Notes: generated by a model not told the origin, from the letters alone. Shown: positions 46,431 to 55,532, numbered from the stretch's first letter. The stretch is DNA of 64,000 nt from Desulfuromonadaceae bacterium (GCA_019429445.1 JAHYIW010000016.1:1-64000); one strand, 5' to 3'. Program-made: numbers and translations.

Positions 46431-47495
46431 CTATTCTGTCTCACGTTCACGAAACAGCAGCATCGATAAAACCGTCAGCGCCAGACCGGTAAGTACTGCA
46501 ATTTTTCCGCCGCTCGGAACCCCAGCTGTTGTTGCTGTAATCCCCCAGGCTTGCACCAATGCCGCACCAATCAGCATACCAATAACCACCAGCCCGGCAT
46601 CAGTGTCCCCTTCCCCTGATTTGATCAGCTGACGCAGCGGGCAACCACCGATCAGCGCCGAGACAATTCCCACCAGCAGCATCCCGGTAAAATTCCAGAC
46701 CGCTTCGAGGTGCGCGCCCGGTTGACCGAGCCAGCCAACGTTGAAACGACCAACAAGGACACTGAACAAAAATGCGCTGACAATAAAGGCTATTCCGCCC
46801 CACAACAACGGTGCCCGCCGCCCCAAAATCAGCCCGTCCCGAATCCCCCCGGTAATACAGAAGCGGGTTCGTTGGGCAAGCCCGCCGAGAACCAGACCCG
46901 CCCCAAGGGAAAAAAACCAGGGAGCATGTAATGACGCACTGCCGCGCTCGGAAAAGAGCAAAAATCCGGGACGCACAAAAAATGCGGCCAAAAGTGCCAA
47001 AAAAAACAGTGGTGTGATCCAACCGGTTCCCCGCTCTTTCAGTGGCTGACCGAAAGAAACGCCATGACCAAGCCCCTGCAAACCGATCCAGACACCGCAG
47101 AACAGACCGGCAACCCCGGCCAGCGCAGTTAAATCACCGGCGGAGAGTCGCAAAAAAAGTTTTATCGGACAACCGATAAATATCGCGCAGCCAATCATCA
47201 GCAGAATTCCGGCTACGATGCGTGGTAACGGTGCCCCACCGCCACGCGAGACGAACTCCCGACCGATTAACGCACTCACTGTTGCACCGAGCACAAATCC
47301 CGGCAGCTCCGGCCGCAGATACTGCATCCGGTCATTATCATGAAAACCGAGCGCACCGACGCTGTTTTCAAGAAAACAGGAAACACAGATTCCGGAATTA
47401 GCCGGGTTGCCCCATACGGACAGCATGACGCCGAGCGCACCGAAAACACCTCCGGCCAGAATGACCAGCCATAAATGTCGATCGCGCCAGTTCAT
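46431..47495 (-). CDS. yedE: YedE/YeeE-type putative selenium (or sulfur) transporter
   Basis: 354 residues, about nine membrane helices. Cysteine motifs SGICVSCFLE, IGCPIKLFLR, RFCITGG and IGGCPLRQLIKSGEG are those of the YeeE/YedE family, whose thiosulfate-type members pass sulfur through the membrane by conserved cysteines; the YedE branch is linked with selenium metabolism by gene context. Between the periplasmic gene train and the PqqD/radical SAM cassette, with gaps of 3 and 7 nt, so probably co-transcribed with both. Confidence 0.88.
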   Translation of the reverse strand: MNWRDRHLWLVILAGGVFGALGVMLSVWGNPANSGICVSCFLENSVGALGFHDNDRMQYLRPELPGFVLGATVSALIGREFVSRGGGAPLPRIVAGILLMIGCAIFIGCPIKLFLRLSAGDLTALAGVAGLFCGVWIGLQGLGHGVSFGQPLKERGTGWITPLFFLALLAAFFVRPGFLLFSERGSASLHAPWFFSLGAGLVLGGLAQRTRFCITGGIRDGLILGRRAPLLWGGIAFIVSAFLFSVLVGRFNVGWLGQPGAHLEAVWNFTGMLLVGIVSALIGGCPLRQLIKSGEGDTDAGLVVIGMLIGAALVQAWGITATTAGVPSGGKIAVLTGLALTVLSMLLFRERETE

Positions 47496-47498
47496 CGG

Positions 47499-48038
47499 TT
47501 ATTCACATCCGCCCGCCAAACGACTTTGCAGATAATGCAGATGACGTTTGGTCGTTAAAGCGACCGTATCCTCAGCATCGTTCGCCACACGCGCAGCGTA
47601 GAGGGGTAATTGATTTGCGACCAGCGCTATTACCGTTTTGCGATAAGAAAGCGAACCGTTGCGATCAATATAATTGCCATTCTGCTTTATCCCGGCGGCC
47701 AAACTTTCCAGCGCGGCATCGATGGCTCCCATCTTGCTGAGTATCACCCCCTTAAGCACCTGACCATACGCTTCGTCCGGGGAAGAGCGTTGAACCTCCT
47801 CCAACGCCAACAGGGCATGCGAAAAATCACCAGCTTCCAGTGCTGCGGTCACCGGCGCGTAAAGGTCTGCAAGATAGTCAAAGCGTGCCCGCTCGGTAAT
47901 TTTACGTTCGAGATTGCGATCATTATGCTGCGTCACATAAGCGCTACCTTGCAGGGAATATGCAGTCGTTGTCGCGATGGCGATCAAGAGCAAAATAAAC
48001 GCGCCCCATAAGAGACGATCATAACGATCAACAAGCAC
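47499..48038 (-). CDS. Membrane-anchored hypothetical protein with TPR-like part (179 aa)
   Basis: An N-terminal membrane helix (LLWGAFILLLIAIATTTAYSL) and a soluble, probably periplasmic domain with alternating helices (FDYLADLYAPVTAALEAGDFSHALLALEEVQRSSPDEAYGQVLKGVILSKMGAIDAALESLAAGIKQN) that look like two to three TPR units. No catalytic motif. Within the gene train, 3 nt from each neighbour. Probably an assembly scaffold for the periplasmic partners (inference). Confidence 0.7.
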   Translation of the reverse strand: MLVDRYDRLLWGAFILLLIAIATTTAYSLQGSAYVTQHNDRNLERKITERARFDYLADLYAPVTAALEAGDFSHALLALEEVQRSSPDEAYGQVLKGVILSKMGAIDAALESLAAGIKQNGNYIDRNGSLSYRKTVIALVANQLPLYAARVANDAEDTVALTTKRHLHYLQSRLAGGCE

Positions 48039-48041
48039 TGC

Positions 48042-48950
48042 TTAATACTCCTGATAAGGGGGCATGTTAACCAGCCTGGCCATGTCACGGACGACATCGT
48101 ATTCAGCGTCGCGCAGAGCTTCAAAACCATCGATCCAGGCGGATTTCAAAACTTTGATGCGCTCCCCGGCAATGTCAACGGTTGTCTCCGGGGTCAGTTC
48201 GAGTAAGGCCCGGCGCACTTTTTCAACCACTGCGGGGTCAAGTTTGGCCGCTGCGCCGAAGGTGCAATACGGTACCAGTGGACTTTGCCCCAAAATCACA
48301 AAATCATCGGCGGTAATTTTGCCTTCACGGGTCATCACTTCCAGGTCGAGCAAAGGCGCGGCGGCAACATCAAACGCACCAAAATAGAGACCATAAACCA
48401 GTTTTTCGTGTTTAAACGACCCGGAAGGGATTGCGTAATAGGCCAGGTCACGCTCCGGATCGATCCCGTTGCGCAACATCAGGTCGTATTGAGCCAGATA
48501 TCCGGTCGGTGCCATCATCGGACCGAAGACCATTCGCTTGTCTTTAAGGTCAGTCAGTTTTTCAATACCACTCCCTTTGCGGGCAATAATTGTTCCGGCA
48601 CTGCGCGAACCGAAGTTCCCACGTTTTTCAGCCGCCAGAAGTTGCAAATCATGATCGAATTTAAGTTGAACGTAAAGGAGTGAATTCGAATGGGTTAAGG
48701 CAAACTCACCTTGCGCATAACGTTCTGCAAATTCGTGGGTATCAACCGGTACCGCCTCAAAATCGATTCCGGTGTAATGACTCAAGTAAGCTGTCAGCGG
48801 GAGAAAGCGCGTAAGGGTCTCTGCCTCGCTGTTGCAGTTCATGTAACCGATCTTCATTTTTTGACGTTCACCCGCCTGCTCGCAGCCTGACAAAAGCAAA
48901 GAGGTGACAACCAGTAATCCGGCGATCAATAGATAGCGCAGCAATGACAC
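48042..48950 (-). CDS. PhnD-like periplasmic binding lipoprotein
   Basis: 302 residues. Signal peptide with lipobox LLSGCEQ (Cys 23), then the PhnD fold: KIGYMNCNSEAETLTRFLPLTAYLSHYTGIDFEAVPVDTHEFAERYAQGEFALTHSNSLLY, DLKDKRMVFGPMMAPTGYLAQYDLMLRNG, SFKHEKLVYGLYFGAFDVAA. Relatives bind phosphonate, phosphite or other oxyanions for ABC transporters; no permease or ATPase genes are here, so it may be a sensor or chaperone-like lipoprotein of this gene cluster. Confidence 0.87.
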   Translation of the reverse strand: MSLLRYLLIAGLLVVTSLLLSGCEQAGERQKMKIGYMNCNSEAETLTRFLPLTAYLSHYTGIDFEAVPVDTHEFAERYAQGEFALTHSNSLLYVQLKFDHDLQLLAAEKRGNFGSRSAGTIIARKGSGIEKLTDLKDKRMVFGPMMAPTGYLAQYDLMLRNGIDPERDLAYYAIPSGSFKHEKLVYGLYFGAFDVAAAPLLDLEVMTREGKITADDFVILGQSPLVPYCTFGAAAKLDPAVVEKVRRALLELTPETTVDIAGERIKVLKSAWIDGFEALRDAEYDVVRDMARLVNMPPYQEY

Positions 48951-48953
48951 AAT

Positions 48954-50048
48954 TTACCTTTCAAAAGTGATTTCAGGACGAATCTTTAATGGCAGTGAAG
49001 CATCCACGATACCAGCCGCCGGACGATCATTACGGTCCCGAATCAGCAATTCAATGGAGGCTGGTTCAACGTTACCCCACCAGTTGTGTTGAGCACTGAA
49101 ACTGTCGGAGCCTTCATTCACCAGCGCATATTCGCCGTTGGAGATAATTGCATTTTCGGACAGTAGCGCTGTGGAATTGACCACCTTGACCCCCGCTCGA
49201 CCCTGACCGGTGATGAGATTGGCGTTGACCACTCCGCTTGTTTTTTCAAGAAGAATGCCATGTTCACTGTTTCCCTCAATCCGGTTGTGCACCACAACGG
49301 CCCGGGATTCCTGAAGATAAATCCCCTTGCGGTTATTGCGAACCAGATTGCGGCGCAACGACACCTCAGACCCGCGAAAGTTCAAGCCATTGATCCGGTT
49401 GTTTTCAATCAGGCAATCTTCCATTGTTACCGTGCTGTAGACGCAACGGGCCCCCCAGAGATTGCCATCAATAACGCTGTCAGCAATACTTACCGTCGAG
49501 TCACGAAACTGAATTCCGTTAAAGTTATCAAGGATTTTACAGCGTTCAATCGCCACCGTTGATTCCTGGAATTGTCCGGCGCGAAGATTGTTGCTCAATT
49601 CAGTCTCACGTAATCGTGCCCGTGAAAAATGGGCATGAAAACCACGGTAGGCATATTCGATCTTGCAATGTTCGAACAGGCTTTCTGTTTCGGTCGCCAT
49701 CATGTTGATCGCCCCCCAAGCACCGGGATGAGGTTGTGCCTGGGCCGAAGTAAACACAACAGGCGCGGCGGCGGTCCCCATTGCCCGCAACGTTCCCTGA
49801 ATAAACAGTTCATGTTCGCCGATACGATCATGGTTACTGTCAGCAAAAGTGAAAGAAATGATCGTTCCAGGGCGAATTTCCAGCGTGATGCCAGGTGCAA
49901 CCGTCAGGATTCCGTCAATCGTGACCTCTCCCTGCCAGACTGTGTCACGGTAGAGGGTATTCTCACCCCGATAGGACAACGAACCATCCTGCGCCAGAAT
50001 CGGCAGAGGGATCAAACACAGATAAACGACACAGATCAAAATTTTCAT
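48954..50048 (-). CDS. NosD-like right-handed beta-helix protein (secreted)
   Basis: 364 residues. Cleavable signal MKILICVVYLCLIPLPILAQ, then repeated short strands with regular polar turns (VTMEDCLIENNRINGLNFRGSEVSLRRNLVRNNRKGIYLQES), the pattern of a parallel beta-helix of the NosD/CASH type, ending with QHNWWGNVEP. Periplasmic. NosD helps maturation of N2OR, but no nosZ is here; a copper/heme assembly or carbohydrate-like binding role is open. ATG overlaps the previous stop (ATGA). Confidence 0.83.
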   Translation of the reverse strand: MKILICVVYLCLIPLPILAQDGSLSYRGENTLYRDTVWQGEVTIDGILTVAPGITLEIRPGTIISFTFADSNHDRIGEHELFIQGTLRAMGTAAAPVVFTSAQAQPHPGAWGAINMMATETESLFEHCKIEYAYRGFHAHFSRARLRETELSNNLRAGQFQESTVAIERCKILDNFNGIQFRDSTVSIADSVIDGNLWGARCVYSTVTMEDCLIENNRINGLNFRGSEVSLRRNLVRNNRKGIYLQESRAVVVHNRIEGNSEHGILLEKTSGVVNANLITGQGRAGVKVVNSTALLSENAIISNGEYALVNEGSDSFSAQHNWWGNVEPASIELLIRDRNDRPAAGIVDASLPLKIRPEITFER

Positions 50049-50863
50049 TGATCGCCCGTTACTGCATCTGTCAATGCACGCGACAGGTGGACATCGACCC
50101 GGTTGGCGTTGAACTGGATATGCGGGTACGAAACATTGCGGGAACCAAGATATATCCCGATGTCGTTATGGCTGATGGTGTTTGCATGCAAGGTTGGCAT
50201 ACTGTCGGCGTCGATATGAATACCCTCTTCCTGCTGGCCGGTGATTCGATTGCCAACCAGGACAGGGGCACTGGAACGCCAGCAAAAAATCCCCCCTTCC
50301 CCACTTTCAATAAGATTATCGCGGATCACCGGTGCGCTCCCAAGCTGAGCAATAATGCCGTAGCGACAACCACTTAGATGGTTATCCTTGATCAGCGGGG
50401 AAGAACTGACGCAGAGAATTCCGGTCTCGGCATTGCGTAGCTCGGTACCGACAATCTGCGATCGCGTCGCACCGAGCAGTTCGATCCCGGCCCAGCCGTA
50501 AGCGGTTCCATCAGGCACTTCAAGCGGAGTGAATACCACCGGCTGTGCCGTTGAACCGGATATTCTCAATTCCCCCTGGATGAGCAGCTCCGTCGCGGAA
50601 GAAAGAAACTCCGGGTCGATCTTTGTCCCCTGCGCGGCACGGATATAGATTCTGGTTCCCGGATGAATAATCAACTGGCTACCGACCGGAATGCGCACGT
50701 CGCCAGCTATCAACAGCTCATCACGCCACTCGGTTATGCCGGTCAGGGTGCCTGAATATCGCGGCAGCGTCTGCATATCCGGTGCGTCGGCAAAAGATCG
50801 CGAATGGGGAGTGCATCCCGCCAGAGAAATTATAAAAAGCAGTATGGCCAGAAGACGAAACAT
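50045..50863 (-). CDS. Right-handed beta-helix lipoprotein
   Basis: 272 residues from ATG 50863. Lipobox LAGCTPH (Cys 17), then the same kind of beta-helix repeats (ELRNAETGILCVSSSPLIKDNHLSGCRYGIIAQLGSAPVIRDNLIESGEGGIFCWRSSAPVLVGNRITG). A second, lipid-anchored relative of the next gene, which suggests duplication and that the two form a pair. GGGTGGG lies upstream of the chosen start; an extension to 50953 lacks a signal peptide. Confidence 0.82.
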   Translation of the reverse strand: MFRLLAILLFIISLAGCTPHSRSFADAPDMQTLPRYSGTLTGITEWRDELLIAGDVRIPVGSQLIIHPGTRIYIRAAQGTKIDPEFLSSATELLIQGELRISGSTAQPVVFTPLEVPDGTAYGWAGIELLGATRSQIVGTELRNAETGILCVSSSPLIKDNHLSGCRYGIIAQLGSAPVIRDNLIESGEGGIFCWRSSAPVLVGNRITGQQEEGIHIDADSMPTLHANTISHNDIGIYLGSRNVSYPHIQFNANRVDVHLSRALTDAVTGDQ

Positions 50864-50867
50864 GGGA

Positions 50868-51332
50868 TCAAACCCACCCCTGTTCGAAATAGAACTGCCG
50901 TACCAGCGCCAATGGAGCGGCCCCCTCTCTGACCTGCTTAAGGAGCTGCGCATAGTGCTGCGGTTGTAACTGTTGCCCCAGTTTAGCCAGCGCTGGAATT
51001 GTGGTGGTGAACTGAAGTGTTGCTAAGATGCGTTTGCCTGCCAGAAGAACCGCGTCGGCAGAGAGAACCAACAGCGCTGTCTCGTTTTCTCGCGGCGGGA
51101 CAAAAGCAAAATCAATCTGCTCATTGCCGATCAATAGGCGCGGATCCTGATCGATAATCACCGCGTCAACCTCCGTGCCGGTCTTTTCTTTGAGATAGAT
51201 CGAGATTAGTGCATGTTGCAGTTCTCCCGCCGGACCGGAGGGAACCCCCAGATACAGTTTGGGCCCGAAGCAGGCATCGGTCGGTGTGGTCAGAGCACAG
51301 ATGATGGTGATCAATAAAAGCAGTGTCTTCAT
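50868..51332 (-). CDS. Small periplasmic binding-protein-like protein (154 aa)
   Basis: Signal peptide MKTLLLLITIICALTTPTDA, then CFGPKLYLGVPSGPAGELQHALISIYLKEKTGTEVDAVIIDQ and NEQIDFAFVPPRENET, which resemble the first lobe of an OpuAC-type solute-binding protein, but the length is only half. Start ATG 51332 fits the signal peptide; the longer reading starts within the polyferredoxin gene. No transporter partner; role unknown. Confidence 0.68.
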   Translation of the reverse strand: MKTLLLLITIICALTTPTDACFGPKLYLGVPSGPAGELQHALISIYLKEKTGTEVDAVIIDQDPRLLIGNEQIDFAFVPPRENETALLVLSADAVLLAGKRILATLQFTTTIPALAKLGQQLQPQHYAQLLKQVREGAAPLALVRQFYFEQGWV

Positions 51333-51333
51333 A

Positions 51334-52827
51334 TCAGCGAATAAAGAGCCAGACGATAACGGTAGCAAGATAAAGCGCGGCGACCAGAGTGACCCCCGTT
51401 GCCGCACCAAAAAAATATCCCCAGCGGATTGCCCCGGTCCGGGCAAGAGCAACTCTTTGCGCAGCAATTAAAGAGACAGCATAGCCCGCGATAAGCAGGA
51501 GCAATACGACCCATTTAAGCAGATCGAGTGACACCACTACTCCGGGAGGAGTGACCGTTGTCATAATGTTGATCGCCAGATAGCTTTTGACACCGGATGG
51601 ATCACTGAGAACCAGCGGTAGATACCCCCCCTTGGCATTCAACTTAACCAAAGCCAGAATGGCGTGAGCGGCCAATAACAGCGGGATATAGGGTAATGCC
51701 AGACGGCGAAACGATTGCCACCAGCCCGCAGTGACATCACGCTGTTGCCCTGTGGGAGGGTCAGGCCGGGGAACCGCTGAAACGTTTGTCTCGGCAAGGC
51801 GCATCACCAGCCAACCGGGAACCGTTAATAACAGCGGCAAGCCGAGAGTTATCCAAAGAACCGCGAGAAGATTATACCCCCCCGCCTGCCAACCGAGCAG
51901 TTGCGCGACCTGTTCCGGCAACCAGAAAATCACCTCGCGCAGATCAACATTGACTTTGCTGAAATTGGCCGTCAACATACCGAGCAAAACCAGCAAAAAA
52001 AGTCCTTCGGTCAGGGCCAGACGGTCTGTACCGAATTCTGCCAGCCATGGCCTGAACCCCAGCCGCATATTGTCACGATCACAGTTCTGAAGACAACCCA
52101 GACACAGGGTGCAGCCGGAATCATCGTGCAACTCGGCAGGAAACAAATCGACCGGACACGCATCACGTTCGGCGTGCCAGTAACCGACTGCCCGCCCGAG
52201 GGAAATTTTTTTCCAGAAACGCCCACCAGACACGCAGGCACGTGTATCACAGCCGGCACAGGTAGATTCATCCTTGACCCGCAGGCTGAATGGTGCGATC
52301 CGCGCATAGAGTCCGAAGACCGCGCCAGCCGGGCAAAACAGCTTGCAGAACGCCCGCCCCCGAAAAAGAGCTCCGGAAAAAACGGTCAACAGCAGCATCA
52401 GACCGATCAGCCAGGCAGTAAAATCGGGGTAACGATGGATTGCGAAAAGGTAGACGATGAGCTGCAACAGCACCAGAACGATTGTCACCGACACATAATT
52501 GTTGATCCAGCGAGGCAACGTCAGCTTGAAACCAGAGCGGGCAACCAGACCGTTCAGCCAGCCAAGCGGACAGACTGAACACCAGGCACGCCCGAAAAAA
52601 AGAGCAATAAAAACAACGCCCATCATCCATACGACCCAAAAACCGTAAGTCGACAGATTGGTATACATCAACGGGTCTTTGACGTCCAGACCGGGGATCG
52701 TATGATGATGCCACCCGGCGGCGGCAATCACCAGCAACAGCAACAACAGCGACAGCCGCAGCAGCCGCCAGCTCCAGCGCGAGCGCAGGATCTGGCCGAC
52801 AAATTTCACATCCAGAAGATTGTTCAT
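51334..52827 (-). CDS. NapH/NosR-like membrane polyferredoxin
   Basis: 497 residues, about ten membrane helices. Cysteine sets GRAWCSVCPLGWLNGLV, GRAFCKLFCPAGAVFG, STCAGCDTRACV and SGCTLCLGCLQNCDRDN indicate several 4Fe-4S or CX3CP-type sites, as in NapH, NosR and CcoG. It probably moves electrons from the quinone pool across or along the inner membrane to the periplasmic components of this cluster. Start after the HEAT gene by 15 nt. C-terminal three helices (GYAVSLIAAQRVAL...) are extra relative to NapH. Confidence 0.88.
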   Translation of the reverse strand: MNNLLDVKFVGQILRSRWSWRLLRLSLLLLLLVIAAAGWHHHTIPGLDVKDPLMYTNLSTYGFWVVWMMGVVFIALFFGRAWCSVCPLGWLNGLVARSGFKLTLPRWINNYVSVTIVLVLLQLIVYLFAIHRYPDFTAWLIGLMLLLTVFSGALFRGRAFCKLFCPAGAVFGLYARIAPFSLRVKDESTCAGCDTRACVSGGRFWKKISLGRAVGYWHAERDACPVDLFPAELHDDSGCTLCLGCLQNCDRDNMRLGFRPWLAEFGTDRLALTEGLFLLVLLGMLTANFSKVNVDLREVIFWLPEQVAQLLGWQAGGYNLLAVLWITLGLPLLLTVPGWLVMRLAETNVSAVPRPDPPTGQQRDVTAGWWQSFRRLALPYIPLLLAAHAILALVKLNAKGGYLPLVLSDPSGVKSYLAINIMTTVTPPGVVVSLDLLKWVVLLLLIAGYAVSLIAAQRVALARTGAIRWGYFFGAATGVTLVAALYLATVIVWLFIR

Positions 52828-52842
52828 CGAACATCACCCATG

Positions 52843-53742
52843 TCAGTGATAGATATTGTAAGGGGGGACATAGTCACCAGCATTGTTGCGATAAAGGATA
52901 TGTTCTCCGGTAATCATTTCGAGTGAACGTGCGGACCATTCGCGCACGACACGGACCTCATCCTCCAGGGTTTTACGCAACGATTCAACTGCCGCTGGTC
53001 CGCCAAGCGGTCCCAGAGCCATGGCCGCATTCATGCGAATACGCCAGTCGGGATCGTCCAGCGCCGAGGTCATTGCCGCTGCGGCACGCCGATCCTTCAA
53101 TTTTCCCAAAGCCAGTATCGCTTCGATGCGATGCTCTCCGGAAAGCTGCAGCAACAACGCATCGAGTGCGCGTTGATCGCTGATATCCCCCAATGCGCGA
53201 ATGGCACCGGCCGCGGCACGCACCGACCCGGCAGACAATACGTCGAGCAGAGGGGGCACAGCCGCGCGATTCAACTTGATCAACGAACGCGTTGCGTAGC
53301 GCCGCACTTGGTGATCAGGGTCATCGAGCGCGGCAATCAACGCCGGAATCCCGGCAGGATCGGCAATTTCACCGAGTGCCCAGGCGGCAATGTAACGGCG
53401 ACCTAATTTTGTGTTCGCCAACACAGCGCCGATTTCCGGAACAGCGGCACGCACCTGGAGTGTGCCGAGAGCGGCAATGACGTGTTCGCGACGCTCACTG
53501 CTGTCGGAGTCAATCTCTTTGATCAACGCAGGCGCAGCCTTTTCCCCCAGATCGAGGAGTATTTTGTAAGCCTGCATGTTCAGGTTGTTCTCTGTATGTC
53601 CCAAGAGAGCAACCAGCTGTTCAGCCGCTGGCTGGTCGCCACTGCGCGCCCGTCCTTCGAGGGCGGCAAGGTCAAGCGGCCCCTGTTGTTCACAAGCATT
53701 TAACATGAACATGATGACGAATAACAACGTATACCGTGTCAT
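52843..53742 (-). CDS. HEAT-repeat lipoprotein
   Basis: 299 residues. Lipobox MLNACEQQ (Cys 17), then about six HEAT/PBS-lyase-type repeats (AWALGEIADPAGIPALIAALDDPDHQVRRYATRSLIKL; AIRALGDISDQRALDALLLQL). No bilin-lyase residues can be claimed. A scaffold for protein contacts in the periplasm is the usual reading. Overlaps the previous gene by one base. Confidence 0.85.
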   Translation of the reverse strand: MTRYTLLFVIMFMLNACEQQGPLDLAALEGRARSGDQPAAEQLVALLGHTENNLNMQAYKILLDLGEKAAPALIKEIDSDSSERREHVIAALGTLQVRAAVPEIGAVLANTKLGRRYIAAWALGEIADPAGIPALIAALDDPDHQVRRYATRSLIKLNRAAVPPLLDVLSAGSVRAAAGAIRALGDISDQRALDALLLQLSGEHRIEAILALGKLKDRRAAAAMTSALDDPDWRIRMNAAMALGPLGGPAAVESLRKTLEDEVRVVREWSARSLEMITGEHILYRNNAGDYVPPYNIYH

Positions 53743-54494
53743 TACCAGACCTTATGAACAGTAATATCGACGTTTTTCAATAACTCTTCATCCTTGACAA
53801 TGACTGCCGAAGGCTCAATCGTTCCCTGATCGTAACGGCCATAAAGATCACCAAGTTTTGGCGGGCCACCAAACTTGTCGCGCGCCGCCAGATAATAGGT
53901 GCCCCCTTCCGGAAGATAGATCAGATAACGCCCGTCCGGCCCGGTCTTTTCAGAAACGAATTTAGGGCGTTCCGACATCTGGACGTGGTCATAAACATGG
54001 ACCCGGGCCGCCTCCACTGACAACCCGTCGCTATTAAAGATTGTTCCGGAAATGCCGGTCTTGGTTACCAGAGCATCCTCGGTCAGGCGACGGGTATCAC
54101 CAACCTTGAGGGGCGCAAGGATGGACAATCGGGTCACATCTTTGGAAACCGACAAATTAATAAATTCACTCTTGTTGTCCCCCGCCAGAACCGGCCCCGT
54201 AGCATCCCCCGTCTGACGTTTTCGAGCCACCAGGATGTAATCACCAACGGGAAGGTTAAGGTCAAAACTACCATCTGCCCCGGTTGCTTCTGAAAGAGTA
54301 AACGCCGGGCCATAAAGATCCATCCCTTTTTTGTAAACGTAAATGGTCGTGCCTTCCACCGGGGCAACAACTGTTCCGCTCACCGAACGAAGTGCGGACG
54401 TCGTCGCGGGGGATGGTTGAGAACCTCCTTCATTCTGACATCCAGAAAGCAGCAGGAGACTGACCAGCAGCAGGACAAACAGGTAGCGAATCAT
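53742..54494 (-). CDS. Carboxypeptidase-regulatory-like lipoprotein
   Basis: 250 residues. Lipobox LLSGCQNE (Cys 19), then two beta-sandwich repeats of the CarboxypepD_reg type (SVSGTVVAPVEGTTIYVYKKG..GSFDLNLPVGDYILVARKR, and GISGTIFNSDGLSVEAARVHVYD..GRYLIYLPEGGTYYLAARDKFGG). Probably a binding or structural lipoprotein in the periplasm. 15 nt after the heme-domain lipoprotein gene. Confidence 0.83.
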   Translation of the reverse strand: MIRYLFVLLLVSLLLLSGCQNEGGSQPSPATTSALRSVSGTVVAPVEGTTIYVYKKGMDLYGPAFTLSEATGADGSFDLNLPVGDYILVARKRQTGDATGPVLAGDNKSEFINLSVSKDVTRLSILAPLKVGDTRRLTEDALVTKTGISGTIFNSDGLSVEAARVHVYDHVQMSERPKFVSEKTGPDGRYLIYLPEGGTYYLAARDKFGGPPKLGDLYGRYDQGTIEPSAVIVKDEELLKNVDITVHKVW

Positions 54495-54509
54495 CTTTTT
54501 CTCCGTAAA

Positions 54510-55532
54510 TCAGCGCTTTTTTGGCAACAGCACCAGACGTTCAGCGGTTGTCGAAGCATAGTGTTCAAACAGGGTATTGTCCATCAGTGACAACCCAAAT
54601 GCAACCCCTCTCCCGTTGTCAGGAGTGAAGGTCACATCATCCTCGTCATCGGTTTGCAGTTTGCGGCGTAAAATAACTGTCCAGCGACCGTCGGCATAAT
54701 CTTGAAAGGCAGCGACATCAGCCCTTCCCGATATGGGTCGACTGGTTAAATAGCCCGGCGCACGACTTCCCGCGACATGAAACTGCTGATCAATCGGCAG
54801 TCCTTCAGCATCGTAAAGCGGACGGTCTCCGGGAACGAAGGCGGTGTCGTCAGAACGCGCCGCAGAGTGAGAATTCGGGGTAAAAATATCGCCTGAAGCA
54901 TCTGGATGAATTCCGTTCGCATCAATCATCCGATCATCGGCAAAACCGAAATGGCCGGTCCGCCGGGCCTTCCAGTTCCAGAGGTCGAAACGTCGGCTAT
55001 CTCCAGTGACCAGCTTCATCTTGTTGCGCGCATGAAAATTTGAGCCCTGGACCCCGAAATCATCGATATGACAGGCGTAGGAACAGCTGAAATCGTTTAA
55101 TCCGACAGTATCCCAGAGAATGCCGAAGCCGTCTTCTGCGGCATTACTACTATGCCACTCTTGTCCATCAAAAGACCACTCACGAATAGCCTCATCGCGC
55201 GTGGCATCTTTCCAGCTCAGCCGCAAAAAGAGGTCATTGTCAGTATAAAATGCCCGCAGATCAACGGCGACCGGGTCTGGAAGAGCCGCACCGTGATGAC
55301 ACGAGGCGGTAGAGGTATGCACCGTATCCTGATCGATGTCGCCAATTTTCTCCACTTTATTCAGTTGCCCCCCCTTGACATAAACCGTCCGCGGCAAAGC
55401 CCTCTCCCAGTCCGCCACTAGCGGATCACGGTCAAGATAAAGTGCGTAAAGTCGGTCAGACGTTAATTCACGACAGCCGCCTGAAAAAACAATCAACCCG
55501 ACAACAAATATAGGTAGAAATCGCAGTATCAC
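54510..55532 (-). CDS. Ethylbenzene-dehydrogenase-like heme-binding lipoprotein
   Basis: About 340 residues from GTG 55532 (AAGG 8 nt upstream; an upstream GTG at 55553 is possible). Signal with lipobox FSGGCREL. The rest matches the EB_dh heme domain (VDLRAFYTDNDLFLRLSWKDATRD, WNWKARRTGHFGFADDRMID, AAFQDYADGRWTVILRRKL). A CSYACH sequence (CxxxCH) and ASCHHG are present; neither is the standard CxxCH, so covalent heme binding is uncertain. First gene of the 10-gene train and likely its electron-carrying end. Confidence 0.82.
   Translation of the reverse strand: MILRFLPIFVVGLIVFSGGCRELTSDRLYALYLDRDPLVADWERALPRTVYVKGGQLNKVEKIGDIDQDTVHTSTASCHHGAALPDPVAVDLRAFYTDNDLFLRLSWKDATRDEAIREWSFDGQEWHSSNAAEDGFGILWDTVGLNDFSCSYACHIDDFGVQGSNFHARNKMKLVTGDSRRFDLWNWKARRTGHFGFADDRMIDANGIHPDASGDIFTPNSHSAARSDDTAFVPGDRPLYDAEGLPIDQQFHVAGSRAPGYLTSRPISGRADVAAFQDYADGRWTVILRRKLQTDDEDDVTFTPDNGRGVAFGLSLMDNTLFEHYASTTAERLVLLPKKR

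Noticed and set aside
46431-55532. Nitrous oxide reductase (nos) cluster
   Set aside because: NosD-like and NapH-like genes are present, but nosZ, nosF, nosY and nosL are absent.
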